DNA of 64,000 nt from Micractinium sp. NFX-FRZ (taxonomy: Eukaryota; Chlorophyta; Trebouxiophyceae; Chlorellales; Chlorellaceae), in NCBI GenBank assembly GCA_029339195.1, contig JAPTJF010000063.1, positions 62,001 to 126,000 on the forward strand, given 5' to 3'. The position numbers and the translations under genes were made by a program. This document shows, one piece after another, positions 12,735 through 24,176 of this stretch (position 1 is the first letter of the stretch; the number at the start of each line of letters is the position of its first letter). Under the pieces are notes generated by a model. The model was not told the origin of the DNA. It saw only the letters and a list, made by a program, of their open reading frames with translations, and made no database searches.

Positions 12735-13098
12735 GGCCGCAGCCTGATGCCGGTCCCTGATGTTGGGCAAATCACTGCCACCCTAACTGCTATCTCACGT
12801 TACTGAAAGTTCACTCGACGACTCTCCAACTGCCGCCTTCACCTGACTCACAGACTCCACTGCTCACCCAGTTTTCCTTCCTACCCGTATCCCCTGCTGC
12901 TCTGACATCTGGCCCGTGACTGATTTGCCCATCACCTGACGTGTGTTACTCCTTTTACCAACCTGCTGCCGCTTCACTCCCATTTGTTTCCCAAATCGAA
13001 CAAACCAACCTAATGCGTCGGCGCCTGAGCGGCAAGCTCGACTCCCGACACATTTCATGCCGCTAATCAAGGCGAACCACGCCTCATTTGAATCATAT

Positions 13099-13103
13099 TG
13101 TAA
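13099..13103 (+). terminator. TGTAA polyadenylation-type motif after protease A
   Basis: TGTAA, the usual green-algal polyadenylation signal, occurs 365 bp after the stop of protease A in an otherwise AT-richer 3' region. Usage is inferred from motif and position only. Confidence 0.5.
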
Positions 13104-13354
13104 TCACGCACATCTGCAGCGGGGTGGGCAACCGTGGCGTGGCAGAGCCAACGTTAACAAGCCAGCCCTGCCGCCACCAGGCGGGAGCGGCACTGCATGC
13201 ATGGGGGCACCCAGGCACGGTGGGTGCGGGCCCGTTCCAGTGATGTGGTGGCTGTGGCTGGGCAAACACGTGCAGCTGCTGGGGACTGTTGTCTGTGCCT
13301 TTCGTAACAATGCCTGTTGAAAGGCTACCTGTTCCTGCACTGCCTGCGGTGCAA

Positions 13355-13418
13355 GGCTACCTGCAAGACCAAGGTACCCCTGGCCGGCGGCAGGGGTACC
13401 GTTTGGTCTTGCAGGAAG
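13355..13418. repeat. Long near-perfect inverted repeat (hairpin)
   Basis: The left arm 13355-13381 and right arm 13390-13418 are complementary over about 27 pairs with one mismatch and a 2-nt bulge, separated by an 8-nt GC-only spacer at 13382-13389. The inner arm sequence is ccaaggtacccctg with its complement. It sits 620 bp past the stop of protease A and 700 bp before the ATG of protease B. It could be a 3' UTR hairpin, a small-RNA precursor or the remnant of a palindromic element. Confidence 0.85.
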
Positions 13419-14118
13419 CTGTCGCGCCAGTACTGGAGGCGGAGTCCCTAAGCCCTTCCCGCTTGCTGGGCTTTTTAACACACACCAATTCGAGACCAAT
13501 TCATCTTCACATCCCCTTAGTTCAGGTAAATGTGAGCAGGGCTGTCCTCTGCCCGATTGTGCACCCTGCCTACGTGGAGGCCGCCAGGAAAGGGGGCGCG
13601 GGGGGCAGTCAACCCAGCGCCTTGGTGCTGCCAAACACCGATCGCGGGTACAGAGGAGACCCATCTGCTGTGGTTGCAGCGCGGGCGGCGCCGATATTTG
13701 GGTGCACTGGGGCGAGGCTTGCTCGCGGACAGGCCTCGTACGCGGTTAATTCTGCTCATTAGGGCTTCGGAAGTATATTGGGAGTTCTTCTGACAGCTGG
13801 TTGGGCCGCATCGTCGCCCCAGCCAGGTGCGCGTCCTGTGGGCCACTCAATTGCCGGGCAGCTGCCAGGGAGCGCCCATCCTCTCGGCGCGGCTCTCGTT
13901 TGTTCCTTTGCGCACGCACAATGCTTCAGGAGCTGCTGAGACTGGCCGCGGCCCGTGATATACCGCCGGCAGTACCGCCGCCGCTCAGCTGCCGCCTGCC
14001 GCCTGCCTGTGCCCCCCACCTCAGAGCAGCCTGCACATTGAGTCCCTCAAATGTGCATCTGGGGCGGAGCGCCTTCATTTTCAAATTGCATCAGCTGCAC
14101 TGGCCTTCGCTGCAGGTT

Positions 14119-15645
14119 ATGGCACCCAGGCCCGCAGCGGCCTGGGCTGCACTGGCGGCGCTGCTTGCGGCGGTAGCGTCAGCGGCAGCGGCGTCACATG
14201 ATGGTAGCGGGTATGTGCCGCGTGGTGCCTGGGTGACAGCGGGTAATACCATATTATGCATTGCTTTCGCCCATCTAGTATGGCATGTTCGCCTTGCAGA
14301 GAATGCAATTTTTTAGGTGCGCATGTGGGTGCCCCAACTCCCCTGCCTCGGCCTGCAGGCGAGCGTTGACTGCGTTGGGCGTGAACGCTGCAGTCGTGAA
14401 CGGTGGAAATGCCACCAAAGCCAGGTGCGCGCTTATGTTGCACAGCAGGCCAAACCGACATGCAGGCAGGCAGCACCACATAGCCCGTCCGATACATGCC
14501 ATGCATGCTGTACCAGGCCTGGCGTGTGTTGGCCGTCTCACTGCCAGCCCGCTCCTCCCCTCTGCCTGTGCGCCTGTGGTTCTCTCTCTCCACCTCACCA
14601 CCCTGCTTCCCCCTGCCCTGATTCACGTGTATAGATACCCATGGATGGTGACGCTCCGAATAGATGCCAACAACACCAACCCAGCTTACCCGCACTTCTG
14701 CGGCGGCAGGTCAGGCTGCCGACCCTCTGCTGACATGCACACAGTATAGTGCAAGGGAGGCAGGAAGGGCAGAAGGGAGGAAGGGCCCATCAGTCGCAGG
14801 GTGCCGATGCAAATGGCACAAGCAGCTACACGGCAGGGCTGCGGGCGAGTCAGCCGTGCTGCTGCCTGCGCTCGCGCCCTGACGTGCCGGCGCGCTGCCT
14901 CCCTGCCCCCTGCAGCTTGATAGCCCCGCGGGTGGTGCTGACTGCCGCGCATGTGAGCGGGGCCGGGCTGGTGCTGATTTGAGTCAGCCCTGCTGATGGA
15001 TGCACAGCCGGGCAGCTGGGTCGAATGCATGCACGTGGCAGGGTACCCGCCTGCTAGTTTGGCAGACTTATCAGGTTATGGCAGCACTTCCAAAGCAAAG
15101 CCCCACCCCAGCCGCGCCGCACTCACCCAGTACTTCCCATCCCGTTGCAGTGCTTTTATAACGACAGCCAAAGTGGCGCTCCGCCCAATGAGGATGCCAT
15201 CCTCTTCCCCAGGGCAAGTGGCAGCCAGAGGTTGTGTTGCTGTGCCCCGCCTGCACGTCACTTCATGCGCACGCGTTCAGCATGACCTGAAAACTCCCTC
15301 CTGCCCTTGTTTGACGTAACCGCGCCCGGTTCCACGCACAGCTCTGTAACCCTTCCTCCCTCCTCTCCCCCTGCTTGCGCAGGTGCGCATCGACGCATAT
15401 GAGAGGGACGACTGCCCGGCCGGCCAGCCTTGCAAGGCGTACGAGCAGCGGCAGGCGGTGGCGGTTGTGGTGCACCGCGGCTACGTGCCAGGCAGCCCAG
15501 ACGACAGCAACGACATTGCGCTCGTCCTCCTGGATAGGCCGTCGACCAAGACGCCCATCAAGCTGCCAGCAGGTGCTGGGGGACTCTGCGGGATGGGAAG
15601 AGGCCGCCGGGGCGGGGCGTTGAAACAGTCGAGTACTGCCCCGCG

Positions 15646-15685
<40 letters not shown>

Positions 15686-16975
15686 ACAGCGGCGGAGGCG
15701 GCACCCCATTGTCCACCTCCTGCTGCCTGAGTCTCTTCACTGGATACCTGTGCATGCAGCCTAGTAGGGATCCGTGTCTTTTGACGGGTGCCAGGGTGCC
15801 AGGTACCCACCGGCAGTGCTGCCACCGGCCTGACCCCTGCTCCCTTGTTTTGTGCTGCAGCTTCGGATGCCTTGCCCGCGGTGGGCGCGCCGCTGACGCT
15901 GCTGGGTTTGGGTTGGATTGCGCCGGGCAGCACCGGCGCAGTGCCCAAGGTTCTGCAGGAGGTGAGGCTGCCGCCGGTGGTCCTTCAATCCCGCATGCGC
16001 TGCTGCTTGGTGCCAACTCCAACCAGCTGCGAGTGCCCCCAAACCACGTTGCTCAGCAGCGCACCCGCATTCTGCCCTCCCGCCCGCACTGCACCCCAAC
16101 CACCGTGCTTGTTCCCACCGCCGTGCCCCCACTCAACATCCTAATTATAAGCAGGCCAACTTGGATTTGATTGACCAGGCCAAGTGCGCCACCTACTTCA
16201 AGGGCGTGGCCGGAGTGACGTACAACACGAGCAACATGCTGTGTGCCGGTGAGGATGGGGCTCCGGGGGTGTCATGTGTGGCCACGGCCCGGCGGCAGCC
16301 AAAGCAGGGGAGGCCGTGGAGACCGCTGTGTGGGGCGTGCGAGTGCCGGGGCAGCAAGAGTGGCTGTGCGGGTAGCGAGGCATAAACATGTGCAACCTCC
16401 CTCCCCACTTGGGCTAGTCTCGGCTCCGCCCTGATGACCCAACTTTGTGGTGCTGCTGCTTGCCACTGTTGTGTAGGCACGCCGGCCGGCACTGTAGGGG
16501 CGGGCAAGGATGCGTGCCAGGGAGACTCGGGAGGGCCGCTCTTACAGAAGAGCAGCAACAGCTCGCCGGCGCAAGACATGCAGGCACGTGCTGGCCATAA
16601 AGCATGCACTGCGGGGGAGGCGCGCCTGCCTGTCGGGCGGAGGCTGTGCCTGCCTGCACGCTTTCATGAAAGGTGGCCCTGTCGGTGCCCCTGGCTTCAC
16701 GTAAGCCACCAAAAGGGCAGGAAGAAACACAGCCTGCCCTTGCCAGTCGCCCCAAAGAAAGGGGAAGCAAACAACCGCCGCCGTTGCCGCCCCTGCCCTG
16801 CCTGTGCAGTGGGGCATCGTTTCCTGGGGCATCAGCTGCGCCGGCAAGACGCCAGGTGCGAGGAGGCGGTGCAGATGCGCCCATTGTGCTGCAGACGGAG
16901 GGCGGGCAGGTCATTGACAGCCCGCCCCAAGCAGCACGCCCGCGCAAGCGGCACCCTGGCTGACCGTGCCACCCA

Positions 16976-17011
<36 letters not shown>

Positions 17012-20000
17012 CCCCTGGCCCTGCAGGGGTGTACACGCATGTCAGGAGGTACCGGCCCTGGATTGACGCCACGTCAAAGGTGGGCGGGCATGGTGCTGTT
17101 GACTTGGGCACCCTCCAACGGTGGTGAGCCTGTGCGTCTCTGCGGTAGCCAGTGGAGGGGGCCCCCGCCATGGGGGTCCACACCTCTGCTGGTTTCCTCA
17201 ACCCACGCCCAAGGGCGTATTCTTCTTCTTCTTCTTCGTCGTCTCTGCGGTAGCCCCCCAACTACGACACACTGCACATCGGCCTGCAGAGCCTGCCACA
17301 CATCGCTCTGCCTCCTGCCTGCTTGCCCGCCAACCCTGGCCTGGCTGGGGCCCTGTGCAGGCCATGCTGGAAGAAAACAATTCCTGCGGGGCACGCCCCT
17401 TTGTTGCTGGCTGACAGGCATCAAACGCGGCTTACAGATGTCCTTGTTGCATCGTGCTGACCTGGCAGCCTTGAACCCGCCACCGCCTCCTGCAGATCAT
17501 GCTGGACTCCCCCGTGGGGCGTGTGCCACCCTCCACGGTAGCCGCCTCCGTGCCCCGCTCCCACCTCAAAATGGCACTGGGCTTCCTTGATGCCCTCTGC
17601 TACAATACCAAGGGTGGGTCGGGGAGCAAGCGCTTCATCTGCACTCGGCTGCATGGGGTGGGTGGCTGCTTGCACTGACTCGAGTGTCCGCTGGCCTCCT
17701 TCAATGAGATTGTTACACACCAAGGGAGCGTGCTGACACAGTTGTTTCTTGGTGGTAACAGCTGAAAAGCAGCCGCTGTTCAACAGCTGTTCGAGCCCCT
17801 ACTGACGCGCCCCTGACCGTGCCACCTGGCCACCCCGCGCTACGCCGCAGGCTTCGTCCGTGCTGATGCCTGTAACATAGCGTGAGTGCCGCCGCACCCA
17901 CCCTGCATGCTATCGCCTAGCTTGACTAAGCTCAAGCGGGGCGACAATCAAGACATGCTTTGCTCGAGGTGTCAGGATGTGGCAACCTGCCGCTACTCGC
18001 CCAGCAACAACACCTCACCTGTGTGAATGTGTAAAACAAACACGTGCACCTGCACCTGCTCCCCCCTGCTGCAGTGCCGCCAGGGCGACGCTTCCGGCCG
18101 CCGCCTTTGCTGGCCACGTCCCCGGGCTGCAGGCTGAGCAGTGGGTGCTGGAGGCGACGGACAAGCCCAACGAGTTCCGCATCCGGGTGAGGCCGGGGCT
18201 GGGGGCGGCTGAACCCACCGGCTGGGGTTTTCATGGTCTGCCAGGGGTGGCCGTGGGCGGGCTCAGAGCAGGAGATGGCCGCCGGCAAGGGCGAGGGCTG
18301 GGTGGGTGCAGAGCACGGGAGCCTGTTTGCACCCAGTTGCCCGGGAAACGTCTGGCTGGAGCAAGGGGCTGCCCAGGCGCGTTTGCCGCTCGGGACAGTG
18401 CACTTTGGAGCGCCCGGCCTGGTGGGTGTGCCTTGATTCCCACCGCTTGCCCGCCTGCCCCCGCTCGCACGCCCCCTTCAGGCGGCGGTGCGCACGGCGC
18501 GCAAGCAGTGCGCCGGCTACCTGTGGGCCCCAGACGACTGCGCCCTGGCCACTCTGGACCTCACTGGCAACCCCACCGTGGCGGCCAAGCAGCCTGCAAA
18601 GTGGATCGTGGCGGCAGTGGCAAACACGGCTGACACGTACACGATCTATACGGTGAGGCGGCTGGACCGGGGAGGGGAGGGGGCACGCAGAAGGGGGCAA
18701 GGGGGCGACGCTGGTGCCTTGCCGTGGCCGACTCCAAAGCTTGCCTGCCTGCCTGCATGCATGCATGCGGACGCCTGCCTGTGCCATCATGCACTGGCCT
18801 GCCTGCCTGCCTGCCTTCCCAGCCCACCCTCACCGCTCCCCCACCCCTTTCCAGCCCATCCCCAACCCCTCCTCTGACCCTCCTCCCTGCGCCCTCTTTC
18901 TTGCCACCTGCAGGAGCGCCCCGGCTGCAAAAAGTACCTCAGCATTTCAGCAGACACTGCCGTGGTGAAGTGCGCCCCCCAGCTCCCCACATTCAACCTG
19001 ACGGTGACAGCCAACACATCGGCAGCCTTCCGCCAGAGCAAGGCCAACACGCGGGTCATCCTGCTGCCCACGGCACCCACGCTGCCCATGCCGCCGCCGC
19101 CCCCGCCCTCACCCCCACCGCCCCGCCGGCCGCCGTCCACTCAAGCCCTGCCACCTGCGGCGCCGGCAGCGCCCGACCCGCCCGGGCCGCCGCCTGAGGA
19201 GGAGGCACCGCCGCCGCCTGAGGACGAATCGCCGCCGCCGCCGCCGCCCCCGCCTCCCATCCCGCGCACCAAGCCTGATGCCCCCACAGTCGTGGGTCTC
19301 ACGGTGGAAACGGAGGAGGCGTCAGCCGGGAAGCTGCGCGTAACGCTGGTGGTGCTGCCCAGCAACCGTGAGTGCACTGCCTGCCAACCAGGCTGCCCGC
19401 CTGTCTGCCTGCCGGCCTGCCTGCCTGCCTGCCTGCCCGCCTCCCATGTGTTCCCAACAGCAGCCTTTTTCCACCTGTTGTCTTGCAAGTTGTCTCCCAC
19501 ACCAGCCTCACCCCACCACCTCACCCTGTCCCCTGCCCCCTGTCTCCCATGTGTGTGTGCAGCCCCCGTCGTGCGGCTGGCCCTGGGGGCCAGCATGATC
19601 GCCACGGGCACCGGCGCCAGGTGCCTGCCCTCCACAGGCTGCACCGATGTGTTCTTCTTTTCAGAATACAACGACGCGGGCACCCCTGACGACGTGGAGG
19701 GCCAGGTCAGCACGCTGAGCTGGCGCGCTGAGCTGGCCAGGGGCAGGGCCATCCAGTGCCTGTGGTGGCTCAAGTTGCTGCAGGCGGGCGCCCTCCTGCA
19801 CTCGCCCTGTAGGGACCACGCTGCCCCTGGCCGCTCTCCTCCCCACGCTGTGAATTAAAGAGTGCAACGGTGCCCCACTGCACCCCTCACCCTCCAACTC
19901 GCGGCGTCTTCCTCTGTGCTCTCCTCTTGTGCTGCTGCTGCAGGTCTTCTTCGTCTCCCCTGAGCCGCTCTACCCCTCGGAGGTCATCCCCAACGCAACC

Positions 20001-23000
20001 TACCGCCTGTACGCCTACGCCCAGAACACGCTGGGGGTGTCGGATGAGGACCTCAACCGCACGCTGGTTTGGGTGGCGCCCAGGTAGGGAGCGGGTGGGC
20101 AGTGGGCTCGGGCGGCTTGAGCCTGATGCAAGTAGTTGCAAGGTCAGCGCAGCCCCGGAATTCCTGGAGCATCGCGGTCTGCTGCAGCTTCTTACAATCA
20201 GCGCTGCGGAGACGGTTGGGAATCAAGGGCGAGCGGATGCCTTCAGCCAAACTGCCAAGTGTGACCTCCGCCCATGTGTGCCTGCCGTCCCCCCTCCTCG
20301 CAGCCTGCCGCCCGCCCCCACCATCAGCAAGGTGGAGGTGGTGAACAACACGATGCGGGCGGTGCTCACGCCGCCCACCAGCCCGGCAGGCCTGCGCCAG
20401 CAGCTGGGTAAGGGGGGCGGCCCTCGCCTGGAGGGCAGGGCCCTGCGGGCGTCCCTTGTGTGTTTGAGTGTACGCTGCTTGCTTGGTGCCAGCACGCAGA
20501 GGAAGGGAAAGGGTGGCACCATGTGGGCCAGGGAGACGTCATTGTGCCGCTGACATGCCAAGGATCATGTGGCCGCCTCGCCTGCTGCCCTGCCCCTGTG
20601 GGCCAATGCCTGCAGATTTACTGCCAAAAAACACATGTGCGGTGCCCCGGTGGCCAGCGCCACACACCTATTTCTGCCGTGACGGTGCCTCACCCACGCC
20701 TTCGTTTGTCTTCCCCTGTGTGCAAACTGCCCATGAAGTACCAAGCGGGCCCAGCCCAGCTGGCCAGCTCCACATGCCCCTCGCTGCCGCCACGGTGCCC
20801 CCTCCACTTCTGTGCTTTCCCCCTGTGTGCAAGGTGCCTAAATGGTGCACCCGCAGACATCAACTGGCTACGAGGTGCCTGCAGGCACCACTGCCATCAT
20901 GTCGGGATTCCCTGCCTCATGCGCTGCCCTGCCCCTGTTTTTATATGCTTGCGCAGACATCACTGCCTACGAGGTCGTCGCGGTGCCCAGCTGGCCCAGC
21001 GCCAACCTCACCACCCCAGAGTCCCTGGGCGACAATGGGGCAGGCGGCAAGGTACGTTGTGCTCGCTTGCCTGGCAACCCTGCGTGCGGGCGGCCACTAG
21101 GCAGGTCACCAGCACAGTCAGTCACGCAGTGCTGGCCTTAGCGGTGCATGTGCACGGTGCCACAAGCAAGGAAGCTGAAGGCAGCTGCCGCTGGTGCCGG
21201 GCTGAGGCGCCGCGACCGCCCACTGGGCCACCGAGCCCCTCCTCCTGTGCTGCCCCACTTGACCCCTGCAGCGCCTGCTGAGCTTTGATGAGGGGGCCCA
21301 CCTGTATGGCCGCATGTACCGGTTGTATGCCTACTCCTGGAGCCTGGCGGGCAGGAGCGCGCCCAGCGTGCTTCTGGAGTACACCACCCCAAGGTGAGTG
21401 CGGAGGGCACCGCCCATGCGGACACTCGTTACACCACTGCATGCTGTTTTTTGCTTGCAGCACCGAGAGGCTTTGGAGACGCAGCTGGGAAGTGACCAAA
21501 AGCGTGTTGACGGTACACTTACCATCTCGCCCTCCTGAGCCAGATGCATTTCTCACCACTGAGCTGACTGGCAGCATGAGCCGCCCGGTCCCCTCCCCTG
21601 CCCGTGCAGCGGCCCGCCCCCGCCGCCACCCAGCCCGCCCATGCCTCCTGCTCCTCCCTACTGGTCTGGCGGAGGTGAGCACTCACAGCCCAGCCCAGCG
21701 GCGTGTGCCTGGCAGGGACCAACCCTGCCGCATGCACATGCTGAAGACCGCAGCCTTCGCCGAGCGCTGTGATCTTGCATGCGTGCCACTGAACCACTCC
21801 AGTGAGCGCGTCACGACCCGCCTCTTCACCCCGCCCCGCCCCTGTCGCTCCCCCAATGTCCGCCGCGCGCAGCCTGCGCCAACGACACTCTGTGGCTGGC
21901 TATCAAGCGGCGGGTGGACGCCCTGGCGGCCGCCTATGCCGCCGCCACCCCCAACCCCACTACGCCTTACGAGTCCGGGGTGCAAGAGTTCCTTTCTTTC
22001 TCAACTGTGGAGGTGGCCACCCTTTCTTACAGCGCCAACGAACCCATGTGGGGCAAGTCCGTGCCCGCCGACCCACAGAACCTCACCTGCAATTGGTGGA
22101 TGGTGTCCACCTCCTTGTGAGTGATGGTGCTTCGGTTGGCCGGGTGGGCGCTGACGGGGCGGGGCTGAGGTGGCGGCCAGGTGGTGCCAGCAGGAGGGCG
22201 CATGGGCGGGTGGTGCGGTATGTGCATGCCTGTGTTCGCACCCGCTTGCATACCCAAGTCCGTGCTGCGCTCGCCCTGCGGCCTGAAGCTCGAATGCGTG
22301 CTCCTCACCTTTAGAGGTTGTTTTTGGAGAGCTTCACCCACCCACCCGCCCACCCATGTGTTGCCCGGCGCCGCCCTCCCCGCTCGCTGAGTGCAGCCTG
22401 AAGCCGGCGCAGCGCCCCTACTACTACGGCGTGCGTGCTGTGGTCCCGATTGACCTGGGCACCCGCTGGCCCAGCATGCTCTTCATGACCTCTGACAAGG
22501 CGCCCCCGACCTTCAAGTTTGGTGAGGCCCGGGTGCATGTCAGCAAGTTCTGGTTCTCGCCAACGTGATGCCCAGCATGCTTTGCACGACGTGTGACAAG
22601 GCGCTGCCTGTGGGCCTAGGACCTTTCATGCCTGGTGGGTGCCGCACATGAATCCCGTCCACGCAACCTGCCCGCCCGGCTGCCCACCCAAGCTCCGCAC
22701 CCGTGCCCATTCACGTGTCCCACCGCCCGCCCTCCCTGCCTCCCGCAGACACCACGGACTGGGCGCGCTGGGGCCCCTGGTTCAACGACAGCACCACCCA
22801 GTTCTGTGCCCTGCTGACAGAGCAGATGGTTCTTAAGTTCAAGGGGAGGGGCAACGCCACCACGTTAAACCTGCCGTGCCAGGACCTGGGTGCGTGCCCG
22901 CGTGCGCTGCCGCCCTGCCCGCCTGCCCGCCTGCCTGCCCGCCTGCTTGCCAGCCCGCAGAGCACTGTCCGCGCATGTGGGCAGCATGTGGGCAGCCCGC

Positions 23001-23565
23001 CAGCCCGCCTGTCTGCCTGCCTGCCCAAGTACTAACTGCCGATCCAGCCCTCACCCACATGTGCGTATCCGTGTGAAGCTCCACTGATGTCCTCCTTCCC
23101 CGTGCCCCCACATCTCCCCTGCCAACCCTGCCCCGCCCTGCAGCCGGCGGGTTCAACACCACCTCGGTGTCCCGCTACATGATTGGGTTTGCAATCGACG
23201 ACTATGGCACCGACGCTGTGCCCCGCTGGGCCGCCCTCAAGTGGATGGTGGGCCCGCCGAGGCGCTCCCCTCCCAGCCCGCCCCGCCCGCCGCCCTCGCC
23301 GCGCCCGCCACCCCGCCCGCGCCCGCCCCCAAACCCGCCGCCGTCGCCACGCCCGCCACCTCGCCCGCCACGCCCCCCGCCCACGCCGAGGCCTCCGCCA
23401 CGGAGCCCGCCCCGCACACCAGGAGGCAGGAGGCCGCCCCCAAAGTCGCCACCGCGGCCCCCACCTCCGCCCCGCCGGCCCTCTCCCCCTGCCGCTCCCC
23501 CCAGGCCGCCGCCCCCCTCTCCACGGCCGCCCAAGCGCCCGCCGCCCAAGCGCATCGGCAGGTAG
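14119..23565 (+). CDS. Secreted mosaic trypsin-like serine protease with Pro-rich tail (paralogue B)
   Basis: Tandem paralogue of the upstream protease, with the same exon order and phases. The ATG at 14119 gives a signal peptide (AAWAALAALLAAVASAAAAS). The S1A domain begins VVNG; the catalytic codons are His 14950-14952 (TAAH), Asp 15512-15514 (NDIALV) and Ser 16527-16529 (CQGDSGGP). Asp189 (GAT 16509-16511) predicts Arg/Lys specificity, followed by SWGISC and PGVYTHV. Downstream are the Cys/Trp module (18080-19060), a longer Pro/Glu hinge (19085-19265), FN3-like segments (19270-21395), the conserved C-terminal domain (21870-23250) and an RPPP-rich basic tail ending GR at 23565. The exon ending at 15213 appears to use a GC donor (AGG then GCAAGT), placed by comparison with paralogue A. 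As in A, Ala precedes the mature N-terminus. The tail differs most between the copies (Arg-rich here, Ser-rich in A), so they may bind different wall components. Confidence 0.85.
16974..17011. repeat. GCCT tetranucleotide microsatellite
   Basis: About nine GCCT units lie just upstream of the acceptor of the exon that encodes GVYTHV in protease B. Similar tracts occur at 7076-7096, 18740-18812 and 19405-19440, always in introns and often near acceptors, where they extend the pyrimidine-rich tract. Confidence 0.85.
20408..20956 (+). repeat. Intron of protease B filled with decayed copies of the next exon
   Basis: The real exon starts after an AG at 20956 and encodes ITAYEVVAVPSWPSA. Related copies with their own CAG acceptor-like ends begin near 20615 and 20856, and a fourth weaker one is near 20738. 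Each keeps pieces such as a tacgaggt core or gtgcccnggtggccagc. Flanking intron text (ttcccctgtgtgcaa) is also repeated near 20712 and 20818, giving a tandem unit of roughly 105-120 bp. Confidence 0.75.
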
Positions 23566-24176
23566 CCGCTGGCGCACAGAGGGGAAGTTGCCCAGAGGGC
23601 CTCCAGCGCGCCGCTGCAAGCGCCGGGGCAGCTTTGGCAGCGGGAGGCGCCCTTTGAGCGTTACCCTGGATCAATTTTCAGTCACTTCGCTCTGTCAATT
23701 TGTCTTCCCATTTGCCGTCCTGCTTTCAGCCACATGTTGACATCACCTCTGCTCGCACGCGCCCCCTGTTCATCCCCGTCATCACCTCGCCAGTCAGAAC
23801 TTCATTTTCACCCTCTATACTGCGCTGTCAACTCTCATGTGAGACTTGGACGGGACAGGAAGGGAATGGGTGCGTTTTGGGAACAGGGTCAGACTGTTCT
23901 GCCAAGCAGCGTCCAGCGGGAGCATGGTGCGTGGGGGCAAGCAACCCTACTTATCCTCTCTCGCTATATATACTTGGCAAGTAGACGTGTGAGAAACTTT
24001 CAAACAGTTATTGGCAAACTGGTGGCCAGGAGGCACTGCCCAGTGCCAGCTGTGCCGTGCTGCCGGGTCCTGCCGCTGCGCCAGGCGCCGTCACGCTGGG
24101 CATGGCGCGCCTCAGGGCTTTCAGGGCATTTGAAGCCTCGCCGGCCTGGTTCGCTTTGTTTCGGCATCTGATCAGC
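23566..24176. other. Intergenic region between protease B and RAD54B
   Basis: 3' region of protease B and presumed promoter of the RAD54B-like gene. It is clearly AT-richer between about 23680 and 24010 than the coding DNA on either side. No TGTAA motif or further gene was seen. Confidence 0.4.

Larger units (their letters stand above)
12735..14118. other. Intergenic region between the two proteases
   Basis: This holds the 3' UTR of protease A with its TGTAA motif, a strong inverted repeat at 13355-13418, and the presumed promoter and 5' leader of protease B. No domain-bearing coding sequence was recognised on either strand. Confidence 0.5.

Noticed and set aside
12137..12781. Minus-strand Gly/Ser/Glu-rich open frames across the protease A tail
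   Set aside because: They are the antisense of a CCN-rich polyproline-coding region, which always gives Gly-rich shadows. The plus-strand reading continues a conserved domain.
13801..14118. Upstream in-frame extension of protease B to 13801
   Set aside because: The Met at 14119 begins a clean signal peptide; the upstream text lacks a signal peptide and the corresponding region does not exist in protease A.
23032..23674. Gly/Arg-rich (RGG-like) minus-strand frame at the protease B tail
   Set aside because: Antisense of the RPPP tail; there is no paralogous support and no start context.
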